Shown piece after piece: positions 51,501 to 60,735 of a stretch of 64,000 nt of DNA. The position numbers were made by a program, and so were the translations under genes. This DNA comes from Nitzschia sp. pyKryTriq1. Taxonomy: Eukaryota; Bacillariophyta; Bacillariophyceae; Bacillariales; Bacillariaceae. Position 1 is the stretch's first letter. Each line of letters opens with the position of its first letter. Where the stretch lies: NCBI GenBank assembly GCA_956465555.1, contig OY101116.1, positions 992,001 through 1,056,000 of the forward strand, read 5' to 3'. The notes beneath the pieces are model-generated. The model was not told where the DNA came from, searched no databases, and saw nothing but the letters and a program-made list of their open reading frames with translations.

Positions 51501-51790
51501 AAGTGGCCGCAGTGACGAATTCCCTGAAAGGCTTGTCCTCGCAGTACGGCGATCGCCCTGTGCATATTACACAGTGGGGAGTCAGAGACTCCTCTGACCC
51601 ACCCGTACTGTTGAGTGCCATGGACAGTACCCCCGGCTTTTTTACCGATGGGTCTACCATAGAGCGCGTCTATTGGTACGGTGGGGACTCGCCCACAACC
51701 ACTAATTTGCGTATTCAGGCACGTCAGAGTCGGCTTGGACTCATTTGGGCGCAGACGTGTGCGAGTATCGATTCTAACAATTCATTGTAG
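48524..51790 (+). CDS. Multi-pass membrane protein with disordered N-terminus and GH128-like C-terminal domain
   Basis: 1,088 residues, no intron. Residues 1-400 are Ser/Pro/Arg/Lys-rich and disordered (many S-P-x and T-P-x sites, likely phosphorylated). Five hydrophobic helices follow at about 428-451, 470-495, 622-648, 655-677 and 689-713, with an acidic, Lys-rich loop between the second and third. The C-terminal ~370 residues are Cys-rich and would be extracellular or lumenal if the N-terminus is cytosolic. The last 180 residues (A-N-A-W-L-A-Y, D-L-L-A-V-N-V-F-C, V-H-I-T-Q-W-G-V, V-Y-W-Y) resemble the glycoside hydrolase 128 (Asl1-type) beta-glucanase fold. The nucleophile position, normally T-E-F/W, reads T-Q-W, so the domain may bind rather than cleave glucan. 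The match is by pattern only. Start 48524 has the context ACC-ATG. Confidence 0.7.
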   Translation: MSSSPHHVETVDEMSESYATPTGNPKPKVKVPASAPGRTGKSKKSGTSKKKRTSSLSPVPASTDKMKKTKSKKKKKEPGYEDNWSISSEEENGKSNDLKSFKEFSQNLPGPPLAKKSNSTKKGLRDEKLPRKESTKTAMSNGDTSAPTPVSKEKSNVGNTSPSPSRRQSVPTPATPNGILKSPGQLKRRAGSARSPAPLSRGSSRRGSVNTPPQSPVGSSSAYRSPKTPIRRSVGGPPLATTPRASSSKSPMRSTSVASSMSPKRRSQSPGALTPATSKSARRSQIPVPNSPRGGLPVAPLTPRGGLRSEMVPQTQFLDDSSRKSPGSLSSERYSIAASSTRIITPRTPKSPARRSVLGGRRATTGLADEDLKKLEIAPLDDDAKKGAGDGSSPGEEGGEEEEVVVVKRKPYPKTDEEWEEFDAPPKSLVIVWVVVMGELVFDMGTTMIAFRALGEESECCGSPVTVGSFPMLITTPFFLLVSSEIALLLRAILLTMWPDMMKPINLSYLDSDAESDAEDEGEANKEALEYGEDLKREGAAKKSVEDNIDVCDEDKEQATSDDKEQATPVNNDEKKLEHEEPSDRNTEEDDKKQILNKQVKRRLKRRFLKYCCCWLQWKARMLMHVLDFMVLLNPFFGCFIAWVLMYQSDKNDAFVVLGFEAASLVLHYISVYIEGGISNAFEFFMQGLLPLIPFTVAISLVLYYLKQGGVCYLVEDRVFKFSGCEVCIDGYPPVDGICYLKDGTNYTFVATDLLDVESYNTVDDLLSRTNQVSYCAAQNPSGPDTNFCFFDFELGQLDGLVIEATEAPTRLPALSSSKCGATVGPGPWETSCRMYLWNPTQDESMFCFAFGGAGDPCHLNIVHDGVNYGRFKDPSSCRLQLRPDGDYFSRGDVFYLWDDPSLYGFDFRWAANAWLAYSLTRWVDQVELLRKAGLKVTTPLVTFQDEAQVVRQLSEFFDTCSPHCDDPESNAYIDLLAVNVFCDPSTETCADKVAAVTNSLKGLSSQYGDRPVHITQWGVRDSSDPPVLLSAMDSTPGFFTDGSTIERVYWYGGDSPTTTNLRIQARQSRLGLIWAQTCASIDSNNSL

Positions 51791-52255
51791 ACAGGAACCA
51801 GTGCATGATGGCATTAGTGATGGACCGCAAGAGGGTAGAATGTATTAGTTCCTTTTTAGGGGATGATTGAGTCTCAAGTCTAGTCAGTAGGAATCTCGAT
51901 TTTGTACGAGATGGATAATTCCTCTTGTAGAGATAGTATTCTATTCTATTCTATCGCATCGTACAAGTAGCGTACCAACAGCACGATGTTGTACCTCAGC
52001 GTACTCGGAATGATCATTCGATCGGATCAGTTATTTCTGTTTGTGAGGGATGCCTCCGAAGTTCTAGTATAAGAGAAACTGACTGTCTCGTAACGACTCT
52101 TTGATCTGGTGAATCTTGATCACTGATTGACTGACGACGAAGACTCCTCAAAAGGTCGACTAAACTCCTCTCTCATCTCCGACTTGCTTGATTGGGTCTT
52201 GTACATGATCTACAAGTAGGCACCTGCAATATAGGAGTAGAAAACAACTTGCTTT
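51791..52255. other. 3' intergenic region between convergent genes
   Basis: 465 bp separating the membrane-protein stop codon from the end of the acyltransferase gene. AT-rich; a TATTCTATTC run occurs at 51935-51955. No gene is seen. Confidence 0.4.
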
Positions 52256-53970
52256 TCATGCGTTTTTAGATCCATCTCCTTTTGATCCACTTCCAATGAC
52301 GCTCTTCTGCATCAACAACTCGGTCAGTTCCACATTGGTCTCTGTCTCAAAATCTATGAATTGTGTCACGGCTTGACGTAAGCCTGGATGACAAATAAAG
52401 TGTGCTGAATGAATGACGGCGGGGTCAAAGCCTCTTGCCCATTTGTAGTCTTTGATGCCAGGAGCACAAGTACAGTGCAGCAGTGATAGTGTTAGGAGAG
52501 AAGATCAAAACGACGTAATTATTTTTTGAGAAATGTACGTACCTCCCCCGCCAGCTCCAGGCTCCATTCGCCTCAAACCATTATTTATACAGTACTCTAT
52601 GGCAGCCCAATAGCCTGTACGAAGAAGTAAAAACAATATTCTCTGTGAGCGCCACCATCGGAGCAAAGCAATAAAAACAACAACAGCAGTTTTCAATTCT
52701 TACATGTCTCAAAGTGTAGATTCTTGACCTCCTCAGTACAACCCCAGTACCTGCCATAAAACACCCCGTTCTTCACGATATTAAACGTCCCAGCGATGAC
52801 ATCTGCTGCTTTCAAAATTTCTCCCGATGACTTTCGCCTCGCACACATAAAACAGAGGTTGTCGAGGAAATCGCTTTTGGCCAGAAGATTAAAAAAATCA
52901 AGAGAGAGATATTGACGTCCCCAGAACATTTTGTCAACTGTCGATAGATAGATGTGGAACATGCGCTCTACCAAGCCATCACATTTCAAGATGTCTTTCC
53001 CAACCACGGCGTCTATTCGTATATCCTCGTCGTCTTGCACTTTGGCACGTTCCCTCTTGATAGAAATCCTCCGCTTACTCTTGAAGCAGGACAGATATTC
53101 TTCAAAATCGGTGTATGGCAGACCCTGATTCATTGAGTTTGAATTTGACCAGTGGTATTGAAGAGATGTTCTTCGAATGTAGCCTTCATCAAGATCGCTT
53201 TGCGTGAGCTTGTTCATGAAAGATCGAAACGTTTGCTGGATGCTTGGATCTTGGATGTTCTCTGGTTGGAGTGGCTGCACTTTCCCAGCAATGTCTACGG
53301 CTTCTTCTTCCGTCAAGAAGTTGATGTGAACACTCGACAAATTGTTGTTGCGTGCTATTTGCTTCAAAAATGCTGCCAGCATTTTTCGTAAGGAAGAAAT
53401 TCGTTCCCGTCGGAACTTCTGACGAACTTTCGGGTGGAGAAGTATTCTTCGACCGGAAGCCGGCGTGAACGGCACGGCAACCAAAAGTTTAGGATAATAT
53501 TCTATCCCATTGGCGAGAGCTGCATCGGCCCAGGTACTATCAAAAATGAATTCGCCCATGGAGTGGGACTTGACATATAATGGCACGAAACCCAAAAAGG
53601 ACTCCCCATCGACGGATATCGATACGTGCTGGGGCATCCATCCCGTCTCTTTTGAGACACATTGCGACTCCTCCAGACATCGCAGCCAAGAGTGTTGCAT
53701 GAAAGGTGAAGCGCTCGGGTCATCAACCAAGCAACTGTCCCATTTGTCGCTGGGTATGTCTGAGATCGAAGAATGAAGCTTGAATTGAATGTCTCCTTCG
53801 ATTTTGTAGGGCTCGTCCCTTCTTTGTCGACCCAATGCGAATAAACTCGATTCTCTACTCGAAATTATGCACCCCGGGCTATTCCTCGGGCAGTACTGGA
53901 ACAAGAGTGATCTGCTTGGGAAAGATATCGCCGAAAGTACCGAGAGAAAATACAACGTGGGCCTAAACAT
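52256..53970 (-). CDS. FemAB/GNAT-like N-acyltransferase (PF04339-type), secreted or organellar
   Basis: Three exons: 52704-53970, 52543-52614 and 52256-52449 (introns 89 and 93 bp, GT-AG, in frame), about 510 residues. The family is found in proteobacteria, plants and algae and is annotated as a peptidogalycan-biosynthesis or GNAT-type acyltransferase; its substrate is unknown. Seen: S-P-F-M-Q-H-S-W-L-R-C-L-E-E-S near 85, P-L-Y-V-K-S-H-S-M-G-E-F-I-F-D, and the Arg/Lys-rich F-K-S-K-R-R-I-S-I-K-R-E-R. The highly conserved C-terminal run is split by both introns: G-R-Y-W-G-C...H-F-E-T-C, Y-W-A-A-I-E-Y-C-I...M-E-P-G-A-G-G-G-D, Y-K-W-A-R-G-F-D-P and S-A-H-F-I-C-H-P. The hydrophobic start M-F-R-P-T-L-Y-F-L-S-V-L-S-A suggests a signal peptide. 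An earlier frame lacks an ATG. Confidence 0.85.
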
Positions 53971-55677
53971 GCTACGAATAAGTTTGCTTCGTGGTTCGTG
54001 GGCCTTCCCTCTCAATCCGGGCTTTTGTAAAACCCCGATGGTCAGTACACGTAGTGCAAACGAAGGCTCTAGAGCGCTGCCGGTGCCAACTTCGCTATCT
54101 TGTTAAGTTCGGGCTTGAAGAGGGAAGGTGTTGATAATGAAGAAATGAAAATTTTCCATACCGCCGTCGTCCGACCCATCTCTCATCTCTCTACTCTTTA
54201 TCCACTACTACTACGAGTAGTAGTAGAGACTACTGGTACAGTACCAGTACTTTACTGGCACTGTACACAGTACAGTATGTACCGGTATTAGAGACTGCCG
54301 GTACCTGTGGTACAAGTACATACATAGTCTCTACGGCAAAAGATTTCTTCATCTTCGGCGGCAGAAAAGGAGAGCGTATTCGTACGCCGGTACCGGTATG
54401 GACACTTCGTGCGCGGAGGGGGTTTGTACTATGAGTCTACTCTAGTAGTAGTAGAGAACGCAGGTCCTACGAAACGTACGCGTCTTTTGCATATCCAATG
54501 GATAAGCGAACATTCAGGATTCTCCACATCCGAATACTTTTTATGATATATCCAATGGTTAGTGTCTGTCGTGTCTGCGGCGTCTGTTTGTTCTTCTCCT
54601 CCCTTTTCGTCCTTTTTCCGTCTGTCATCCCTTTCTTCGGTAAAATGTGACCGATCCGATCACTTCTCATCCGAGCGGGGTAATGCAATAAAATGCGATC
54701 AACAAAATTCATGCCAAAACAGAAAATATTCCATCCGCTTCACAAAATCCATTGTATGTATACTCATGAAGTGCTAAAGAAAAAGTAAAGTAAAAGTAAA
54801 GTAACAACGCAGCTCTAGTAATCCTTAGTTATTTACACTTCGACCCATTCTTGTCAACTACCTCGTGCATAGAGCACAAGACGGTGGCCAGAACCCTTGA
54901 TGTAACATGTGAAAGTCATGCAAGACTTATATTTCGCCAAGTCAGCGCAATATATTTTCTCAACAATTGATTTTGAAACAAGTAGTTCCAAAATGACAAT
55001 TCATTTCTAGCTTATAATTTTCACTTTCAATCATTCTTGTCGACTACCTCGTGCATAGGGCAGGACGGATGGACGCGTCTGTACATCAGCCGAAACCGGT
55101 ACCGGCACTGTAGCTAAAGAGTGCGTCGTCGTTACCTGGTATCCTTGTCGTGAAGAGTGAAGAGTCGTGATGTCGTGCGTCGTCGTTCGACGTCAGTCGT
55201 CCTACCGTTCTGGTACAGTACTGTACCTTGTACCTTGCTTGTACTGCACTGTACGAGTACAGTACCACGGTACTACTGGTACCAGTCCGCGCTTATTATT
55301 TTATCCGTGTGTCAGTTTATCAGAAATACTGAAATGTATATATACATTCAGACGGAGCGTCATTTTCATATCCAGTATCGTATACTTGACAGGAAATCTA
55401 CTTAGATATTTTAACGCTCTATTAACCATAAAAATAGTGGCGAAAGTCGTGATATCGCTCACAATTTGGAGCCGATCGAGCTACATTGAGCGAAGCTTGG
55501 CAATCTCAATGAACAACGAAGACGCAACAAGATAGGAGAAGAGGATTTTGTTTATCTCGTTGTTGATAGCGTACAAGGGGGCTGCTAAAGTTATATTTCA
55601 TTGTTGCTGTTGAGTGTAGACAGGGAAGACGTTTTATTGCTCGTTTTAGTTAATTGTGGACACGACTTGGCTACAAG
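53971..55677. promoter_or_regulatory. Divergent region between the acyltransferase and PH-like genes
   Basis: About 1.7 kb without a supportable gene. Dense GTAC/ACCGGT patches lie at 54230-54312, 54388-54402 and 55090-55290. An imperfect direct repeat of about 37 bp occurs at 54846-54882 and 55032-55068. A TACTAGTAG-like inverted stretch is at 54205-54225. The last 400 bp before 55678 are AT-rich. Confidence 0.4.
54846..55068. repeat. Imperfect direct repeat, about 37 bp, copies 186 bp apart
   Basis: CATTCTTGTC(A/G)ACTACCTCGTGCATAG is shared by both copies (54846 and 55032), followed by weaker similarity (GAGCACAAGACGG against GGCAGGACGG). Confidence 0.7.
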
Positions 55678-58333
55678 ATGAATATTCTTTGTGGAGGAAT
55701 AGCAAACCTGACGGAGCCAGAGCAGCTACTGCTAGAAATTCCTGATGAAAAGTTCCAAATGACCCCACGGAGGAAGGCGTCTTCCTCGTTGCCAACTCGT
55801 AGACGGAACGGAGATCTGGGATCGATCGAGACTGACAGAAAGACTCCGACAGAACGCCGAAGTTCTTCTCGCCCTTTGTCCGCAAGGAGCAGAGCCCGTT
55901 CGTCGGCAAGTCCTATCGCAACACCGAGTCCGACCTTTTTGAATCCACTCTCTAAGGATGATCTGAAAAAGTCAATGACCCGAAGACCAGTTGGACCTCC
56001 CCCCCAACACATATCAAAGAGTGCTTTGGATCTGATGAAGAAGCTTGAAGCAGGTTTCAATGTGGTAAGTTCCGCGGTCCACTTGCTTTCACAAAGATAT
56101 ATGGCTGCATACTTAGCTCACTGCTGTATTGTTCCACCTGGATTTCTTTCAGACTCTACTGGGGGATGATGGGGGGAAGCGAATGATGCTTCTCGATGTA
56201 AGCCCGGAGAGGGCTCATTTGCGCGTGCGGGCACGCGAAGAAAGTACGAGTGACAACGAAAACGACGGATTGAAGTCAAATTTTTCACAGATTATGCTGA
56301 AAGTCACGGATATTACCCGCCTTGAAGTTGGCAGAGAAAAGACCACAAAGAAGAGCAGTTCGTCTCCTAAGCAGGTAAAGAGTTTCTCTATAGTTATGAG
56401 AAAGCCGGTAGGCAAATCAAACACGTTCAACTTTGAAGCAGAATCGCCTGCAGAAAGAGATTCTATTATCGGTGGAATCAAAAGCGTCCTCGATCTTACT
56501 AAGATTCCATCAGAAAGTCACCGGCGACGATCATCCCAGTCGCCTCACTTGCAGGATACCAAAAGTAAGAGTGAACGGCAGCAGTCTTCGTCTTCTTCCC
56601 GAAGAGAGCGAATGACCGGCAACAAGGAGAAGGAAAGTGTTCAAAGCACAACCAACACTAAAAGTGACGATATTGCAGGAAATGCTGCGGTCTACTTTGA
56701 TTTTGATCTTCCAAACGATGGTCCTGAGGCAGCAATCGAGGCTGAAGTTCGAAACGACTCTGGAGAACGAGGCTCGGACGACGAGCGTGAGGCAGCAGCC
56801 GACGAACTCGGCATTACAGTAATCGAAAATCCTCCTGCAAGGAGAAATACTTCCATTCAAGTTGCAGGCATTAACTGGTCTGTTGATGATATTTTCTGCG
56901 GAATCGCAATCGGAGGAGGGGACTTGTCGCCACGCGAAACGTCTCCAAACAACAAGGAAAGGGGATTGCAAGGGAAATATGGCGAACGGATTTTATCGAA
57001 CCCTTTTCAAGGATGCGACTCAAATGCATTGTCCGCTGTTGACGACGTCGATTTATCAGCTATCGGCGGAAATGAGATCTCAGCTGGGCCTTTCTGTACT
57101 GACGATGTCTGTACTTCTACCCTCAAAGATTTCACGGATACTATGAAGGGAATTTTTGAGATGAAACAACATTCTCGGGAAGGTCAGCAGAGTGATGAAA
57201 AACAACGACTGATGGCAGAGGACTACATCGCAAATGTGCTGGGAGCTCCAACAACTGTTGCCGCGAACCTTCTATCGGTGAAAGACATGTTTGCTGCTAA
57301 GCCCGAGAAGCCACCTGCGCCAAAGAAGAAGAGTTTCCAGAATCGCTCCCGTAACAGGGGAGCCCAGGCAGTGCGTTTGGCTCGGCTTCGACGTCAGATG
57401 ACTTTTCACTTTGCTGATTCAAGCGAAAAGATGCCTTTTGTCCAGATAGTCAGCTCTTACGATGATGTGGAAAGAGGAGGGCGCTTTGGAAAGAAACTTA
57501 CATCCGGAATGATTACAAAAGGACCACAGAGTGATTCCTCGCAATTTCTCAAAACAGTTGTAGACAACATGGAGCGTAACGGATCTGACGATGCTGAACA
57601 GGAAATCCTTTACTATGATAGTGACCCAGAAGATGTACGAGAGATGGCACTTCGGCGAGGTCCCCGAAGAGCTATTGCGGAGCTTGAAAACGCTCCCACG
57701 AGGGCAAAACCCCGGAGGGAAGCCCTTAGCGACATTTCGATGTCACGAATCAATTTGTCTCGAAGACTAAGACGAGTGGACGATGATATCGTGAACGAAA
57801 TTATTAACAAAATGAAAAACGAGGAGATGACTCTACTGTGGCACCCATCTCAGAAAAACAATCCCAACAGAGCCCCTTTCTGTTCGAAAGTTTGGATTGA
57901 GTCAGGCATTTACCTTATCGACGGCACTTTCCTTCTTCCAAAGTTGACATGGGTGCCTATCTTTGAAGAGAGCATTCAGTGCAAGGTCCTCAATGTGACA
58001 CTTAGCAACCCCGGCACGATTGACCTACTAGATGTCTGCCGCGTTCGAGAATGCAACAAGATCGACCGAAAGATCCATCCATTTGCAAATTTGGAATGCA
58101 GTTTTGTCGTCCAGACGCAAAAGGACGTTCAATTGTTTGAGGCACGGACTAAGCAAGAGTGCACTCGAATTGTCAATGGATTACGATTGGTAATCGCACG
58201 CCTAGCGTCCCTGCTTATGCTTCGCGATCTTCGGGCTGTCGATGAATTCTTTGGTGGGAATTCAGTTCCAGGTGAGGCCCCAGCATGGGCCCAAGGGAAG
58301 AACGAAGGCCCTGAGCCTGCCAGGGCACCCTAG
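55678..58333 (+). CDS. Protein with two PH-like domains and a disordered middle; function unknown
   Basis: Two exons: 55678-56064 and 56153-58333, intron 88 bp (GTAAGT...TTTCAG, phase 0), 855 residues. Residues 1-110 are Ser/Arg/Pro-rich. About 112-245 contain a first PH-like unit: K-L-E-A-G-F-N-V joined to T-L-L-G-D-D-G-G-K-R-M-M-L-L-D-V, then D-I-T-R-L-E-V-G and F-S-I-V-M-R, ending in the helix A-E-R-D-S-I-I-G-G-I-K. Residues 250-600 are charged and disordered with an R-R-R-S repeat. About 700-835 form a second similar unit: C-S-K-V-W-I-E-S-G-I-Y-L-I, then L-E-C-S-F-V-V-Q-T, ending in E-C-T-R-I-V-N-G-L-R-L-V-I-A-R-L. The PH assignment is by strand/helix pattern only. The gene family is unrecognised. 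Confidence 0.75.
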
Positions 58334-58730
58334 ACTCAACTCTAGAGCTAATATGATCAGGATAAACCTTCAAACATCAATCTTACAGACAGTAGCACTC
58401 TAGTAGGGTTCCCCACGGCAGTGAGAGCTCTACATGCTCGAGATTGCAATGAGTACGATTGCAACGGTTTCTCACGCTACAAGAAGCCGTCTGTTCCGGT
58501 ATGAGTACTGGTACTTTTACTGGTACAGAACCAGGTACCTGCTGCTCTAAAGAGCATCATTGCCCGTCTACCGGAGTTGATGTTGCGAGTACGTACTCAG
58601 GTACGGTACAGTAAGCATGCAATCAACCAATATCAAGTAGGAGTAGCAAATTATTCTGAAGAAAACCGAATCTTCTATTGAAGAATATAAATATATGTAT
58701 TCAATATAGGTAGCCAAAAGTATCCTTTGT
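58334..58730. other. 3' intergenic region between convergent genes
   Basis: 397 bp. A GTAC/TACTGGTAC patch lies at about 58497-58545 and another at 58590-58612. The last 70 bp are AT-rich. No gene is seen. Confidence 0.4.
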
Positions 58731-59901
58731 TTAGTCATCGTAGTGAAGCGTTTTCACTCCGTATCCCCCGAGAGCAGCGTCGTTTGGATCATTGCGATTC
58801 GCGAGTAGCTTGCGCATCGACGTGATTCCGATTGGCATTCGACCGGAATCGGAGTATTCGCTCATTGGCGTTTCGACACCACTGTCCATATCCGAGTTTC
58901 GTGATCTCGCAGGAGTCATCTTGACGCCAAGCCCTTCAAATGTCCTCGAGGATCTACTTTGATACGGATTAACTCCTAGAATTCCTGACGGGTTCGTAAA
59001 TTGCGTACCGTCGTCGTTTCGTGGACTAAAGTCCTCTTCGGTATCTTCTGTCGGCTTTTGTTCAATACCGTGGGTCATTCGAGTGAGTTCTTCCTCTCGT
59101 TGAATCAAAATTTCGACTTGGCGTCGTAGAGCGAGCCAGCCTCCTGCCACCCAAATCAGGATGACAGATAGGGCAAATAGGGCAAAGGAGAGGACGGAAA
59201 CGACCACAATAAGCGTCTTCTCGCCCTCCGAGTACTTGCTGTCTCCATCGGCCTGTTGTGCCTGAAGATAGAATGCTTCAAACCCCCCAGCCAGAGCATC
59301 AGATTCTTTCGCATTAGTAAAGGACACCATTCCGACGTTGACCCCCATTCCGATCAAAGAGTCGAGCACGAGGAATTCCTCAGAACCGGTTGTGTTCTTG
59401 TTGGTAACAAATCGCAGAAGATCCGTAAGATCAGCAATTCCAGAATCTCCGATATGGTATACATTGAGCGTCGTTTCGATGACAATGTTATCTCCCGAGA
59501 TGGCTTGCTCTCGAACTGCCACATTCAAATCAACGAATCTGTTTGGGGACTGGAAAGCACTCAGACTCTTCTCGGCCAATAGCTCCGAAAAGTACGTGGT
59601 TGTAGCCTCCTCGATGGTAAAGAGATCACCCGCCGAGTATTCATTGCGAAATACGCCATTGAGCGTCCATTCCAAATCCACGAAAGCAGAGGTTTTGAAA
59701 ATCTAGTGCAAATAATATAACATGAGAATAAGGAACGAAACGAAGACGAAGAACCAACCGTCATCATCGATCACAATCTCGCCCGAAGCGGAGAAAGAAA
59801 CTCACCCCCATGTAATCGGAAGCAACATCCTTGGCAGCAGCCGCAAAATTGAGCGAAACGAGAGCGACTGCAAATTCGGTGACCGGTCTATTCAACATCA
59901 T
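58731..59901 (-). CDS. Single-pass type I membrane protein, function unknown
   Basis: Two exons: 59806-59901 and 58731-59702, intron 103 bp (GTGAGT...GCACTAG, phase 0), 355 residues. Exon 1 encodes a signal peptide (T-E-F-A-V-A-L-V-S-L-N-F-A-A-A-A). A lumenal or extracellular domain of about 180 residues follows (T-T-Y-F-S-E-L-L-A, V-I-E-T-T-L-N-V-Y, F-L-V-L-D-S-L-I-G), whose helix-strand mix is somewhat SEA-like. Next is one membrane helix (T-L-I-V-V-V-S-V-L-S-F-A-L-F-A-L) at about 204-228. A cytosolic tail of about 125 residues carries a short coiled stretch (R-R-Q-V-E-I-L-I-Q-R-E-E-E-L) and then Ser/Thr-rich, probably phosphorylated sequence ending Y-G-V-K-T-L-H-Y-D-D. I considered and dropped TRAP-alpha. 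Divergent from the CLU gene. Confidence 0.75.
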
Positions 59902-60735
59902 TGTATCTATGGCTTATATTGAATGAGAGAAAGTACGAGTACAGCGGTGTAGTTTATGAAGAATGCGGTGGGAAAAGGATGGATCACAACTCACAACGTC
60001 GTCAACGTCCAACGAACAAAATGTGAGCTCATGTGGTGAGAAGAAGAAGATGATGACTTGAAGAAAACGCGCGCGGGAACAATAAATTTAAAAATCGAGC
60101 AAGCGAACGTTAGAAATCCTCAATTTTCTAACGGAACTTTCGTTCCGGCGCGACGGTCTGGCATATGTACGTCCGTGACGTAGGCATGGGCGGGATCGAG
60201 CGAGCGAGCGAAGGAGAACAATGTACGTAGCCAGTAGCCAGGTACCAGGTACCATTGCCGTACATACTGTACGTAATCATCGTCACATGCATCGAATGAG
60301 GAGAGATGAATGAAGCGAAGAAAATGAAAGAAGGCGCGGGGGCGCGGACAGAGCAAATCAAACTCCTCATACCGGTACCGGTACAGTACAAGTACTGTAC
60401 CGGTACAGTACAGTACTCGTAACTGGTGTACTGTAACAACAAACCGAAGAGGTCCCCCAACGGATCCCGTACTGGTACTGGTGCTGTAGGATCTCTACGA
60501 AGAATAGGTACTGAGACCATCCGGCGACCCTCACACCTTCCTGCCGATCCAGATCGCATCGGTAGAGCGAAGCTTCGATGACTTTCGCGCTGCGCCACAA
60601 GATCTTTTCTCTTTCCTCGAGGCGACCTAGAAGAGGAAACAACACATTTTGTTCACAGTTCGCACACACATCTAACCTTTGCATACCATACGGTAGCTGT
60701 TGTGGCGAAGGAAGAAGGAACAACACCGAGGCACC
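59902..60735. promoter_or_regulatory. Divergent promoter region (membrane protein / CLU)
   Basis: 834 bp. A GTACCAGGTACC patch lies at 60240-60275 and a dense ACCGGTACCGGTACAGTAC patch at about 60370-60425, with a TACTGGTACTGG at 60469-60484. GAAGAAGAAG at 60040-60050 and CGAGCGAGCG at 60196-60210 are simple repeats. No gene is seen. Confidence 0.4.

Noticed and set aside
54180-55300. tRNA or other small RNA genes in the GTAC-rich intergenic region
   Set aside because: Several hairpins form, but none shows a tRNA cloverleaf with A and B boxes or another recognisable RNA.
58731-59901. Translocon-associated protein alpha (TRAP-alpha)
   Set aside because: The layout (signal peptide, lumenal part, one helix, tail) fits, but the lumenal sequence lacks the TRAP-alpha Ig-like motifs and the tail differs.
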